This document shows positions 1-11,298 of a stretch of 64,000 nucleotides of DNA, piece after piece. This stretch comes from Wyeomyia smithii (Eukaryota > Arthropoda > Insecta > Diptera > Culicidae): NCBI RefSeq assembly GCF_029784165.1, contig NC_073694.1:78193036-78257035 (forward strand). The letters are read 5' to 3'. How positions within the stretch are numbered: the stretch's first letter is position 1; each line of letters begins with the position of its first letter. Position numbers and translations under genes: made by a program. The notes beneath the pieces were generated by a model. It was not told the DNA's origin and did no database searches. It was given only the letters and a program-made list of their open reading frames with translations.

Positions 1-563
1 CACTCTTGGTAGACCCTGACGAATGGCAGCCAAGCAATGTCTGTATCAAACTGTAAATATTGATATAACAGCAGTACGATACTTATCTGCCAAGTAAGCA
101 ATCGGCTGTAAAATGTTTTTTTTTCACAAATATACAATCTTAGAATGTTACCGAGATGAGGTGATGCATGTGAAATGACAAACAGCTGGCACATTCGAAA
201 TATATCTTTTTTATTTATAAGAATAAATAACGGAAAAAATTGGAAAAGAACCTTTAGTTAATCAGAAATTTTACTTTTGATTTCATACAAGCCATTATAA
301 CCACATGTTATTGAATCCTATATGATTTCTGTTTTTATTTCATTGTTTTAACCATACTTTCACGATTCTATTTATGAGTTATAATAAGCAGGGTTAGTTG
401 AATATAAATATATGTTATCAATATTTGTTAAAATAATTATCAACATACATTAACAATATACACGTCATACAGTGGATGCAGGGCGGTAAAATAGTCAACT
501 CCCATCCAGCTTGACAAAAAGGTTGAGGGTGAGGATATCTGTTATACGGATGAGTGTTAAAAT
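1..563. other. AT-rich sequence, no gene seen
   Basis: No reading frame with recognisable protein features, no RNA gene and no clear terminal repeats were seen. It is probably intergenic or intronic sequence belonging to whatever lies before the window. Confidence 0.4.
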
Positions 564-1215
564 AACACAGTGCAACAAAAATTAACTTTTTTTCTGCCTT
601 GGGTTCTATGTATAATGTGTATTTTTATGCAAAAAAGTAAAAAAGTCTCAGAAATCGAATGGTAGGTGTCTGATCTACGTAAAATGTCAGCAGATAAACT
701 TATTTTAGTATTGTAGGGAAATTGGGGCAAAATCGACATTTTGCTGACATTTCACGTTGATCAGACACCTACCATTCGATTTCTGAGACCTTTTTACTCA
801 AAATAAGATATAATTTGACTACCACTTTAAGATATTAGCGAATTACCATTAATGCTCAAAAATAATCGATATTGTTTTGCTTTGTGAAAAATATACTAAA
901 ATTATGCCAAACCCGGTTTCGTAGAATCACCGTTTTGAGCTCAGTTTTTGTCCGATTTAAGATCTGTTTTTTTTTTTCAAAAGATGGGTAAAAAGATGCT
1001 AATATGTGGACAAACTCTTAGAATTTTGATATTTGGCCTCAAAACAAAAAGGCGTCGAAAAAACCACAAAAATTACCGGTTTCTCAAAAATTCAAAATAG
1101 CGCCATTGTTGCCCCTTAAGTTGAAATATGTTCAAACTCAGGGAAAATTTATTTTCGCATCAAACTTCATCAAAAAATCATACATAGGAGCCAAGGCAAA
1201 AAAATTGTCCAATTG
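564..1215. repeat. Foldback (inverted-repeat) element, copy A
   Basis: The outer parts resemble each other in opposite orientation. About 564-632 on + (CAGTGCAACAAAAATTAAC, a T run, CTGCCTTGG, then TTTTTATGC) is echoed on the - strand at about 1150-1215. The stretch 905-1172 is the reverse complement of 38600-38860, so this is a dispersed family. A second, much tighter hairpin (645-789) sits inside. No open frame is present, so it looks like a non-autonomous TIR/foldback element. The ends are degenerate and no target duplication was identified. Confidence 0.5.
645..789. repeat. Near-perfect 48-base hairpin
   Basis: The arms 645-692 and 742-789 are reverse complements over 48 bases with two mismatches, separated by about 49 bases. 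The first 31 bases from the outer edge (GTCTCAGAAATCGAATGGTA...) match exactly. Weaker pairing continues about a dozen bases further out. A transcript would fold into a long stem. It could be a short MITE nested in the larger foldback, or a source of hairpin small RNA; there is no direct evidence of expression. Confidence 0.75.
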
Positions 1216-2164
1216 GTGACCTAGAACGCGATTCTAGATCAGATATTATCTGGTTGTTGTGTGATTAAAAAATTAAAAGCGAAATTAAGAAATTGACAAG
1301 TGCAATGCTAATTGTGAGTGGCAACAGAGTTTACTCAGGTAACAAAATAGACTATGAATAGGGAAATGCAGTAACAAAGTTGGAGCGGAGCATTAGTGCC
1401 TTATTACTACCTTATTACTGGGGATTTTTATATTAATTCAAATCTTTTCGTTACGTATGGATCAGCACACGACTGGATGCCCGTTTCGTCTAACCCGTAA
1501 AGGAGCATTGACAGTCCTCTGACTAATGGTTTTAGTCGTGAAGGAGGACTTAATCCTCTCAGCACGGCCACTCTGGTATCGCCTTGATCTGTTGGTATTC
1601 GTCAACGATTTAAGACCGGAGAGAAAGCCACAGCCAGCGTCTGTTTTCCGCCCAACCCCTCCGTTGATAACCACAGTAGCAACAAAGCGGAGCACCAACG
1701 AGCAGCAGCAGTGTCAACGCAATACGTAGCGGTCATCCACCCTAACACCCACACACATACATACTCACAACAGGATTAATCAATAAAATCAATGATATTC
1801 TCGTTAAAAATCTATTAAATAAAATAGTTTACCACACACTTAATCGCTTTACAACTTCACAATTGAAATACAGTGCTTTTCACTTTTATCAACAGTCGTT
1901 TTTATCACTACTCGCCAAATTCACGCTCGATTTTCTTACGGTTTTTTCCGTTTTTATCACGCTTTAAAAAAAACTTTGAATCAAGAATTATGTACTTCCA
2001 GTTGCAGAAAATGTATTTGAAACATCTTTTTCATTCGTGCCTTGTGTCTTTGCATGTGTGTAGTTTTATGAACTCAATTTATTTGATCAATTTTCTGAGG
2101 CAACCAAGGGTCATATCTGTTACAAATAATTTGTGTCATAATTTTGAGAAAAAGTAACCGTATT
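1216..2164. other. Unassigned sequence with a small GC-rich patch
   Basis: Positions about 1440-1740 are richer in GC than the surroundings and are open on both strands (78 codons on -, 67 on +). Neither translation was recognised, and overlapping open frames in a GC-rich patch are often chance. The rest is AT-rich. The stretch ends at the target site of the I-clade LINE, so 2164 was originally continuous with 12507. Confidence 0.3.
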
Positions 2165-2617
2165 ATAAATACGTATTTCATTCCGCGTCGAACACTCGAC
2201 AGAAACGGACGTGCAAAGTGGTCGTTCTATTACAATCCGGTCCGTGTGTACGAATAGCCAAACAAAAGAGTGTATTATTCGCGCTAAAGGCCAACTAGAT
2301 TGTGAGTTGTGTCGCTACGTTCTGTACCCGGCTCGCAACTTTGGCTGTATTGGTGCAAAATACCAGCTGCAGTTTTGATCTGTGCACAGTGAATAGATCT
2401 TTCTAATTCAAGGCCATCATTTGACAGTCGAGTCGTGTCGCTGTGCTGAGTGATCTCACACCCGGCTCACTGCTGGTGGCTGTATTGGTGCTGCTGTACT
2501 GGTGCTGCTGGCTGCTTTGGGTGCAGCTTCGAACGATCGGACAACCACTGCTGGAAGGAAGAAGTAAATAGGTACGTGTTCTTGTCGGCGCTAGTACGCT
2601 AGTGCGCTACATTTAGC

Positions 2618-3934
2618 GTGATGGATATAGATCCCTCGCCTCCCGTGCCACCATCCCCGAACCCCCCTGACCCTGACCCTTCTGTTACCCCCTCCCCTGT
2701 TCATTCTCCAGTCCCCCCTCGCCCCAGGCTTTACCCGGACGGATCTCAACAGGGCAGCTATACTGTTTATTTTCGTCCAAAGGCAGGAGTGAATTCAAAG
2801 CGATTAAACATACTGCAAATTTCTAAAGACCTGACGAAGGGGTACAAGGCCGTGACCGAAATTTCCAAGGTCCGACCTAACAAGCTCCGTGTCGTGGTCA
2901 GTGATCTGGCACAGGCCAATGCTATCGCTTGCTCTGAGCTCTTCACACGCGAGTATCGCGTTTACATACCCGCACGAGACGTGGAGATCGACGGTGTCAT
3001 AACCGATTCGAGTCTGTCTGTCGAGTGTATCCTAAAAAGCGTAACCGGTTGCTTCAAAAATACCGAAACACAGGCGAAGATTTTGGATTGTAAGCAATTG
3101 CGGTCCATGTCTCTCGTCGGCGGTAAAAAAGTTTACACTCCGTCAGACTCGTTTCGCGTTACGTTTGCCGGATCTGCACTCCCTAGCCACGTCTCGATCG
3201 ACCGGGTTCGTCTGCCTATGCGATTGTATGTACCCCGTGTTATGAATTGCACCAATTGCAAGCAGTTAGGCCACACAGCCGCCTACTGCTGCAATAAGGC
3301 ACGATGTAGCAAGTGTGGGGAGACTCATGCGGAAGATTCTTGCAGTGTTAATGCTGAAAAATGTATTCACTGTGGGGAAAACCAGCATGAGCTCTCCACA
3401 TGCCCGGTGTACATGCAGCGCAGAGATAAAATCAAGCGGTCACTTAAGGAGCGTTCAAAGCGTTCTTATGCTGAGATGCTGAAGAAGACCGTGACCACTT
3501 CTACCATAACATCGAACCCCTTTGATCTGTTGTCCTCTGATGAAACCGATTTTGACGATTCATCAGCGGGAACATCTTATGCCAATCCTGGGGAGTCTAG
3601 AAAGAGGAAAAATGTTTCTTCTCCTAAACTTCCCCGTAAAGGTCCTAAGATTTCCCAAAGTGTAATGAAAAGTACGAACAAACCAAACAGTGCTGCGGGA
3701 AAACCGAAGCAAACTCCTCCTGGGCTTGCAAATTTAAAGTCCCAGAAGGAGTTCCCAGCACTGCCAGGAACATCTAAAACCCCAGTTGTTCCTTTTGCAC
3801 ATCCAGTTGATGAAACAAACTCTGGATTAGTGAAATTTTCTGACATTGTGGACTGGATTTTTGAAAATTTCAATGTACCCGATCCAATTAAATTTTTCTT
3901 ACAGCATTCCTCCCAACAGTTAGATCATTTTTGA
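2618..3934 (+). CDS. I-clade LINE ORF1 (Gag-like nucleic-acid-binding protein)
   Basis: An intact 438-residue frame starting with ATG. The first 40 residues are proline-rich. The central part carries three consecutive CCHC/CCHC-like zinc knuckles at about residues 210-270 (CTNCKQLGHTAAYC, CSKCGETHAEDSC, CIHCGENQHELSTC). A basic, serine-rich tail follows. ORF1 proteins of this clade bind the element RNA and form the ribonucleoprotein. ORF2 follows about 50 bases after its TGA stop. The frame is intact although ORF2 is heavily broken, which suggests a fairly recent insertion or little elapsed time. Confidence 0.85.
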   Translation: MMDIDPSPPVPPSPNPPDPDPSVTPSPVHSPVPPRPRLYPDGSQQGSYTVYFRPKAGVNSKRLNILQISKDLTKGYKAVTEISKVRPNKLRVVVSDLAQANAIACSELFTREYRVYIPARDVEIDGVITDSSLSVECILKSVTGCFKNTETQAKILDCKQLRSMSLVGGKKVYTPSDSFRVTFAGSALPSHVSIDRVRLPMRLYVPRVMNCTNCKQLGHTAAYCCNKARCSKCGETHAEDSCSVNAEKCIHCGENQHELSTCPVYMQRRDKIKRSLKERSKRSYAEMLKKTVTTSTITSNPFDLLSSDETDFDDSSAGTSYANPGESRKRKNVSSPKLPRKGPKISQSVMKSTNKPNSAAGKPKQTPPGLANLKSQKEFPALPGTSKTPVVPFAHPVDETNSGLVKFSDIVDWIFENFNVPDPIKFFLQHSSQQLDHF

Positions 3935-3982
3935 AGCAGTTGACTGCCCAATGGCCCCTCCTTGCAGCGATTGTATCCTTCG

Positions 3983-4913
3983 ATGCCTAATTCAACTGCG
4001 TATATGAAGGATTCTATCTCTGTCTTACAGTTGAATTGTAGAAGTATTTTACCAAAAATTAATTCGTTTAAAGTTTTGATAAATAAAAACAAATGCGATG
4101 CATTTTCCCTTTGTGAAACTTGGCTTACTTCAAATGTTGATCTCAACTTCCATGATTTTAATATTATTCGTCTTGATCGAGACACCCCATATGGAGGAGT
4201 ACTTTTAGGGATTAAAAAGTGCTATTCTTTCTATCGTATTAACCTCCCCTCGATTCCAGGCATCGAAGTTGTCGCATGTCAAATGACAATACAAGGTAAA
4301 GAGCTTTGTATTGCCTCAATATATATTCCTCCCAGAGCACAGGTTGAGCAACGGCTGCTCTTTGATTTAATAGAACTTCTTCCCTCGCCACGTTTGATTT
4401 TGGGGGACTTCAACTCTCATGGTGTGGCTTGGGGTTCCCCTTACAATGATAACCGCTCCTCTTTAATCGATAACCTTTGCGATGACTTCGACATGACTAT
4501 TTTAAACAACGGTGAAATGACACGTATCCCGAAACCTCCAGCGCGCCCAAGCGCTTTGGATATATCCTTATGTTCGACGTCGCTACGGTTGGATTGCACA
4601 TGGAAGGTAATCCTCGATCCTCACGGTAGCGACCATCTGCCTATTCTTATTTCAATGACAAACGGGTCAACTCGCATGCGACCAATTGACATTCCGTATG
4701 ACCTCACACGGAATGTCGATTGGAAGTTATACGAGGAAATGATTTCAAAAGCGGTCGAGTCGATTCAACATCATCCACCACTTGAAGAATACAACCTCCT
4801 CGCGGGCTTGATTCTCGACGCCGCGTTGCAAGCCCAAACGAAGAAATATCCCGGCGTAACGATCAAAGAACGGCCTCCCACTCCGTGGTGGGACCAAGAG
4901 TGCTCTGATGTCT
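3983..4913 (+). pseudogene. I-clade LINE ORF2, 5' part (endonuclease)
   Basis: The first ATG in frame is at 3983; the frame is open a little upstream from a TTG. The product starts with the endonuclease domain: LQLNCRS near the start, CETWL for the catalytic glutamate region, GDFNSHGVAWGS for the catalytic Asp/Asn region and GSDHLPI for the final Asp/His. After WWDQECSDV the frame runs into the poly-T that is the tail of the inserted R1-clade element. The same protein resumes at 9320 with CSDVYTQRSDAF, so the split is exact at the target duplication (4900-4913 and 9316-9329). Confidence 0.85.
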
Positions 4914-5188
4914 TTTTTTTTTTTTTTTAAAGGTGGCGGGGAAATCTGCAAACAGACACCTGAGAAGAGAACTCAGGGTGTGGGGATGAGACTAGGGGAG
5001 AGATGCTGGGGTAGTTACACTCGCCCAGGCACCTACTGATCCCTGTCCCGACCCACTAAAACCCCTCCAGTCTCCAGCCCTGGTCTTCCCGGAACGACGG
5101 TTAAGTATTACGTCGGGGAGTGGCTTTTGTGCGTGATGCACCCTCTTTACTCTTATAACCTCCTAGCTAACTACATGGAGACTGGTAA

Positions 5189-7402
5189 TTAGCTACCACT
5201 GGCGTGTTGGTGGTTGACCCGCCACACACGTTGCAGCTCCAGAACAATCTGAGAGGCGGCCGCACAGACCGCGTTCCAGATGTCCGGGTCGTCGCACATC
5301 CTCCGGACTAGATTGTCCGGAGTAGTGCCAGGCCCGCTCACAGCCATCATGTTGCTCCTCGCTCTTACGAAACGGGGGCATACGAAGAAGACATGCTCAG
5401 CAGTCTCCTCCTCTTCCACGCACTCGGGACACATGGGGGACACCGCGTGTCCGAACCTGTGCAGATATTGCCTGAAACAACCATGGCCTGACAGGATTTG
5501 TGTCAGGTGGAAGTTCACTTCACCATGTCGTCTCCCGACCCAGCCGGATATCTCCGGTATGAGTCGGTGCGTCCATCTGCCCTTTGTGGAGTTGGACCAT
5601 TCCCGCTGCCAGCGGAGCATCGAGAATGACCTTCTGGTACCTCGTATGCCCCTTGTGTCACGTTGGTCGAAACACTCTCTGTCCTCCTTGATGGCGATGC
5701 TGATAGGCATCATGCCGGACAAGACACAGATTGCATCGTATGACACCGTACGATACGCACTCGCAACTCTCAGGCACATGAGCCTGTAGGTGCTTTCCAG
5801 TTTACCACGGTAACTGTTAGTACCTAGCGCTCTGGACCACACTGGCCCACCATACCTAAGTATGGACGAAACCACGCTGGCAAGAAGTCTTCGCTTGCTG
5901 CCATAAACCGCTGAGCTATTGGACATCATACGAGATAGTGCTGCAATAGCCGATGAGGCCCTCTTACAGGCATAGTCGACGTGACTCCCGAACGTGAGCT
6001 TGTCGTCCACCATAACCCCCAAGAGCTTCAACGATCGCTTCGAGGTGATGGTGCAGTCTCCGAGTCTGACCACCGCCTGTTGCTCCGATTTACGGTTGTT
6101 CACAACCGTGACCTCCGTCTTATGATGCGCGAGCTCCAGTTTCCTGGAGCGCATCCAGTCCTCGACCTTGCGTATACAGTGCGCGGCCGTCAACTCGACC
6201 TCCTCGAAAGACTCGCCGTAAACCTCCAGCGTTATGTCGTCTGCAAAGCCGACGATCACAACCCCTACAGGGAACTTGAGTTTCAACACTCCGTCAAACA
6301 TGACATTCCACAACACCGGGCCCAGGATAGAACCTTGCGGAACTCCTGCGGTAATTGGGACGCACTTCTGACCCTCCTCCGTGTCGTAAACAAGTATTCG
6401 ATTCTGGAAATAATTTTCCAGAATCTTGTACAGCGACACCGGTACATGGATGCTCCTGAGCGCGAGCGCTATGGAGTCCCAACTGGCACTATTGAACGCA
6501 TTTTTCACGTCGAGCGTGACGATTGCGCAGTAGCGTATTCCCCTTCTCTTGCGCTGGATTGCTACCTCTGCCGTCTTGATGACGGAAGAGATTGCGTCCA
6601 GCGTGGACCTGCCCTTCCGGAAGCCGAATTGGTTACTTGCCAGACCGTGTACACCCTCCGTGTACCTCACCAGCCTGTTGAGGATGATCCTCTCAAGCAC
6701 CTTGCCCGCGGTGTCCAGCAGGCAGATAGGCCTATATGCCGATGGGTCCCCTGGCGGTTTCCCAGCCTTCGGCAATAAGACCAGTCTCTGCCGCTTCCAC
6801 CTGTCCGGAAAGAGACAGTCATCCAGGCACCTCTGCATGACCGCCCTGAACAGCCTGGGGGCCGTTTTTATCGCCAGCCTGATCGCCAGGTTAGGGATAC
6901 CATCCGGTCCCGGTGCCTTGCTCACCTTTAGGGATTTGGCGATCACGATGAGTTCCTCATTCGTAACCCTTGCCTCCTCCCCTGCCTCGACACGGCTGTC
7001 GTCGCTCACGGATTGGATGCTCGGCAGGTTGGCCGACCATCTCTGGTCTATGTCTGAGATACTGGAACGTCGGACGTGAGACTCGACCGCCGGAGGCCAA
7101 GGACTTGGCTCGTGGCGTGGAAAGAGTCCCTCGATGATACGCTCTAGCATCGCTGGTGATCGCTCTGCAGGCGCCAGCGCGCCTTTAGTCTTGGCCATTA
7201 CGATCCTGTAGGCGTCACCCCACGGATTTGTATTGGCACTCGCACATAGCCTATCGAAGCAGGCCCTCTTGCTGGCCTTTATCCACTCTTTAGCATCGAT
7301 CTTGCCGAACTGAATGCTGCGCGGCGCTCTGTCCTCTCTTCTTCGTTTCGCGCACGCTGCATCCTCCGTCTTGTGCGAAGGTCGGCTATCGCGTCCGTCC
7401 AC
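5189..7402 (-). pseudogene. R1-clade LINE ORF2, reverse transcriptase part
   Basis: An open frame of 737 codons, of which the real protein begins after the endonuclease frame crosses over near 7283. Reverse transcriptase motifs are in order: APGPDGIPN, YRPICLLDTAGK, FGFRKGRST, the catalytic DVKNAFNSASW, GVPQGSILGP and FADDITL, then the thumb region. Near the C-terminus CPECVEEEETAEHVFFVC is the CCHC-type motif typical of R1/I-type ORF2. There is no RNase H domain. The catalytic residues are all present; the copy is disabled by the frameshift to the endonuclease and by 5' truncation. Confidence 0.85.
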
Positions 7403-8243
7403 CAGTTAACTGGTGACTTTCCATTCCTAGGTTGGCGAGTCCTAGGCATGGTGGGGTCGCACGCCCGTGATAGCATAGCAACTAGTTGGTCAGCAGTCGG
7501 GCGGAGCCAACTGCCCCCCTCGCGCTCCCATCTCATTGCCTCTTCGAATACCTTGGCATCAAAGTGCGATGTCTTCCACCCGCGAACGGTCGGAGTGTTG
7601 GCTCTACCCGTCGCTTGCCGCCTCTCGTTGTTGTCTACACTAAAACAGACCGCCTGGTGGTCGCTATTAGTGTAGCCATCGTCTACCCTCCAGTTCTTGA
7701 TCAGTCCTGGGCTGGAGAACGTCACGTCGATGATCGACTCCGCACCATTTCTGCTAAATGTACTTTTGTTCCCAACGTTGGCCAGATCTAGGTTGAGCTT
7801 TGCAAAAGCCCCCAACAGGATCTGGCCCCTCTGGTTCGTGAAGCAACTTCCCCACTCAACAGCCCAAGCGTTGAAGTCGCCCGCCACCACCAACGGCGTT
7901 AGGCCCGTTAGCTCCATGGATAAGAGGTCGACCATCTGGGTGAACCTTTCGGTAGACCAACGTGGCGGAGCATAGCAACTGCAGTAGAACACTCCGTTCA
8001 CCTTAGCAACTACGTACCCTTCTTCTGAGGTTGAGACAACCTCCTGAGCCGGGAACTTGCTCGTCGTACATATGGCCGCCAATCTGGACTTATCCGCAAC
8101 CCAGTTACCGTTTCCGGGAGGGATGCGGTAGGGATCCGATATGACGGCGATGTCCGACGACTCAGTGGCTGCTTGATGTAGCAGCTGCTGAGCCGCGAAG
8201 CAATGGTTCAGGTTCAGTTGCGTCACCCTTACGCCCGTGGTTT
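7279..8243 (-). pseudogene. R1-clade LINE ORF2, endonuclease part
   Basis: The apurinic-type endonuclease domain opens with TQLNLNHC and carries AVISDPYRIP, VAGDFNAWAVEWGS and NSDHQAVCF. In this frame the last stop upstream is followed by GCC GGC TGC GAA with no ATG; the frame overlaps the end of ORF1, and its first plausible codon is a GTG at 8226. R1-type ORF2s are often made by reinitiation or similar coupling, which would fit. The frame stops at 7279 while the reverse transcriptase continues in another frame, so a one-base indel lies near 7283-7290. Confidence 0.8.
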
Positions 8244-9315
8244 CGCAGCCGGCTTACCGGCTGGGCACCTGGGGCCTCCCATAAAGTGTTTGGCGTCCCG
8301 TTTCCCGGAACATACCATGCACTTGGGAGACTCCCCACAGTCCTTTGCTTTATGGCCTGCACCTCCACATCGCTTGCATAGCTGGCTCCTATCGGGCCCC
8401 TTGCAGGTCCAGGACTTATGTCCGCCCTCGAAGCACCGGAAGCAAATGTCTGGTTGCTGTAGTATGCCCAGAGGACATACAGACCAGCCGACCTTCAACT
8501 TGCCCTCTTCCAGGGCCAGGTTAGCGTCCGCCGACGGTAGTCGGAAGGTAGCTATCTGGGTCCCCGCCGGACCTTTGCGGAGGCGGATTGACTCCTTAGC
8601 CACCTCCACCCCGCACTTCGCTTTTAGGGCTTGTGCAATGTCGCACCCCTCAGTGATTTCGTCCAGGTTTTTAAGCTGGAGAGTCACTTCTGAGGTGAGT
8701 GCCCGCACTTGCACCTCCTTCCCTAGGACCTTTTCAGCTACCGTTTTGTAGGTAGCCCCCTTGTTCTTGGCGTCCTTCCGGAGCTCAAGTATCATCTCGC
8801 CAGTGCGAGATCGGCGGATACTCCGCACATCCGCCCCCAGATCCTTGAGCTGGGTTTCCCCCCTCATCTTCTCCAAGACTTCTGAGTACTTCGACCCATC
8901 CGTCTTGAGTATGAGGGCATCACCCCTACTCCGCGCCTTTTTGACCTTTTTTGGTCCTATGGCCGCTCCGCCATCATGTCTCGTCGCACCTTCCCGACGC
9001 TTCCTACCCTCTACGGTAGTCCAAGGGTTGCCCGTAGCCTCCACCTGTGCCTTTTCCGCGGTGGACCTTGAACCGGTTGGCGTGTGTTCCCGTGGGAGTA
9101 GCACGACCAATCGTTTCTTGGTGTTCCCGGGGGCCGTTTCCTCCGGGGACTGCCTCGTTAGCTTAGCGACCTGCCCCGTGGAGCAGACCGACGCGAACGA
9201 GGGGGCGTCTGTCTGCACCTCTTTAGATGCAGTCGCCCTCCCGTTCCTGGCCGCTTTCTCGGCCGCCTTCACCCGAGCTACGAGTTCTTCGTGCTCCTTT
9301 CTGGCTTCATCAATG
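8229..9315 (-). pseudogene. R1-clade LINE ORF1, 5'-truncated
   Basis: The frame is open from the insertion boundary at 9315 to the TAA at 8229-8231, so the N-terminus is missing. The product has a charged, lysine-rich first half. It ends with three clustered zinc knuckles (CFRCFEGGHKSWTC, CKRCGGAGHKAKDC and CMVCSGKRDAKHFMGGPRC), the arrangement usual in R1-clade ORF1 proteins. It would bind element RNA. ORF2 overlaps its last codons. Confidence 0.8.
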
Positions 9316-9329
9316 GTGCTCCGATGTCT

Positions 9330-11298
9330 ACACGCAAAGATCCGACGCGTTTTTGGCCTTCCAGAAGGGAGGTATACCTGGCGACTATTTACGGTATTCG
9401 GAGCTTGATACCAAGCTTAAAAGTTGGCTAAAGCAAAGAAACGCGGATATTGGCGTCGGTTCGTGAACGAGACGTCGAGGGAGACATCGATGAGCACTCT
9501 TTGGAACACAGCCCGAAGAATGCGGAATCGCGTAACGGTCAACGAAAGCGAGGAGTCTTCAAGTCGGTGGATATTTGATTTTGCCAGAAAAATATGTCCG
9601 GACTCTGTTCCTGAGCAAAACATTGTTCGCGATGCGTCTCCGGGCCACGACGCGATAGAATCACCTTTTACGATGGCAGAATTTTCAGTTGCCCTTCTGT
9701 CCTGTAACAATAACGCGCCTGGGTTAGATAGAATCAAATTCAACTTGTTGAAGAATCTACCCGGCAATGCCAAGAGGCGTTTGTTGAACTTGTTCAATAA
9801 GTTCCTGGAGCAAAACATTGTACCGCAGGATTGGAGGCAAGTGAAGGTGATCGCCATCCAAAAACCAGGGAAACCAGCTTCTGATCACAACTCTTATAGG
9901 CCGATTGCAATGCTATCCTGTATCCGGAAATTGATGGAAAAAATGATACTCCGTCGTTTAGACCATTGGGTCGAATCAAATGGTCTACTATCAGATACTC
10001 AATTTGGCTTCCGCCGTGCCAAAGGGACGAATGATTGTCTTGCGTTCCTTTCAACAGATATTCAGCTGGCGTATGCTCGCAAAGAACAAATGGCGTCTGC
10101 GTTCTTGGACATTAAGGGGGCTTTTGATTCCGTTTCTATTGACATTCTTTCGGGTAAACTTCACCGACAAGGATTTTCTCCAATTTTGAACAATTTTTTG
10201 CACAATTTGCTGTCCGAAAAGCACATGCATTTTACGCACGGCGATTTGGCAACTTTTCGCATTAGCTACATGGGTCTTCCCCAGGGCTCATGTTTAAGCC
10301 CCCTTCTTTACAACTTTTATGTAAATGACATCGACGAATGTCTGGCAAATTCATGCACGATAAGAAAACTTGCAGACGACAGTGTAATCTCTGTTACAGG
10401 AGCCAAAGCTGCCGATTTGCAAGGACCATTGCAAGATACCTTGGACAATTTGTCTGCTTGGGCTTTACAGCTAGGTATCGAATTCTCTCCGGAGAAGACT
10501 GAGATAGTAGTTTTTTCTAGGAAGCATGAACCAGTTCAGCTTCAAACACAATTAATGGGTAAAACGATTTCTCAGGTTTTGGTACACAAATATCTTGGTG
10601 TCTGGTTCGACTCTAAAGGCACCTGGGGTTGTCACGTGAGGTATCTGATGAAAAAATGTCAACAAAGAGTGAATTTTCTTCTTACAATAACCGGACAATG
10701 GTGGGGTGCCCACCCAGGAGACCTTATAAGGCTTTACCAAACAACGATACTGTCTGTTATTGAGTACGGGTGTTTCTGCTTCCGCTCCGCAGCAAACACA
10801 CATTTGATCAAACTGGAGCGAATACAATATCGTTGTTTGCGTATCGCCTTGGGTTGCATGCAATCGACCCATACGATGAGTTTGGAGATCTTAGCTGGAG
10901 TACTACCATTGAAAAACCGCTTCTGGAGCCTGTCTTCTCGTATTCTAATCAAATGTGAGGTCTTGAACCGTCCCGTGATTGAAAATTTTGAAAGGTTAAT
11001 CGAACTTAATTCTCAAACCCGTTTTATGACATTGTATTTCAATCACATGTCCCAAAATATTAACCCTTCTTCGAATATTCCAAATCGTGTCGACTTATCA
11101 AATACTTCTGATTCTACTGTGTTTTTCGATACATCCATGATAGAAGAAACTCGTGGAATCCCGGATCATTTACGCGTGCAGCAGATCCCTAAAATTTTTC
11201 CAATAAATATCGAAACATCAACTGCGACAATATGTACTACACTGACGGATCACTTCTTGATGGGTCCACTGGCTTCGGTATCTTCAATAACAATTTAA
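9330..11298 (+). pseudogene. I-clade LINE ORF2, reverse transcriptase part
   Basis: Continues the protein cut at 4913. Residues just after the insertion (DVYTQRSDAFLAF to LKSWLK) are in one frame. A one-base shift near 9431 leads into the long frame beginning at 9424. Motifs in order: APGLDRIKFN, YRPIAMLSCIRK, FGFRRAKGTND, catalytic DIKGAFDSVS, MGLPQGSCLSP and KLADDSVIS (an LADD version of the usual Y/FADD box), then the thumb. It meets RNase H near 11230, where a second frameshift lies. Confidence 0.8.

Larger units (their letters stand above)
4914..9315 (-). mobile_element. R1-clade LINE inserted in the I-clade LINE
   Basis: A minus-strand non-LTR element with its A tail at 4914-4928 (T run on +). 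The 14-base target copies at 4900-4913 and 9316-9329 (GTGCTCTGATGTCT / GTGCTCCGATGTCT) differ at one position. It has about 260 bases of 3' untranslated sequence, ORF2 (5189 to about 8243) and ORF1 (8229-9315). ORF1 stays open up to the boundary, so the copy is 5'-truncated. ORF2 has endonuclease, reverse transcriptase and a C-terminal zinc knuckle but no RNase H, as in the R1 clade. R1 itself is specific for 28S rDNA; this relative sits in another transposon, as other mosquito R1-clade families do. Confidence 0.85.

Noticed and set aside
557..739. 60-codon minus-strand frame across the foldback region
   Set aside because: It is a chance frame through the hairpin and T runs, with no protein-like composition.
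3577..4185. Minus-strand frames in the I-clade element
   Set aside because: They are shadows of ORF1 and of the endonuclease.
5280..7079. Several long + strand frames (169, 265, 176 codons)
   Set aside because: They are antisense shadows of the R1-clade ORF2, whose motifs are all on the - strand.
8203..9408. Long + strand frames (182 and 215 codons)
   Set aside because: They are antisense shadows of the R1-clade ORF1; the zinc knuckles read on the - strand.
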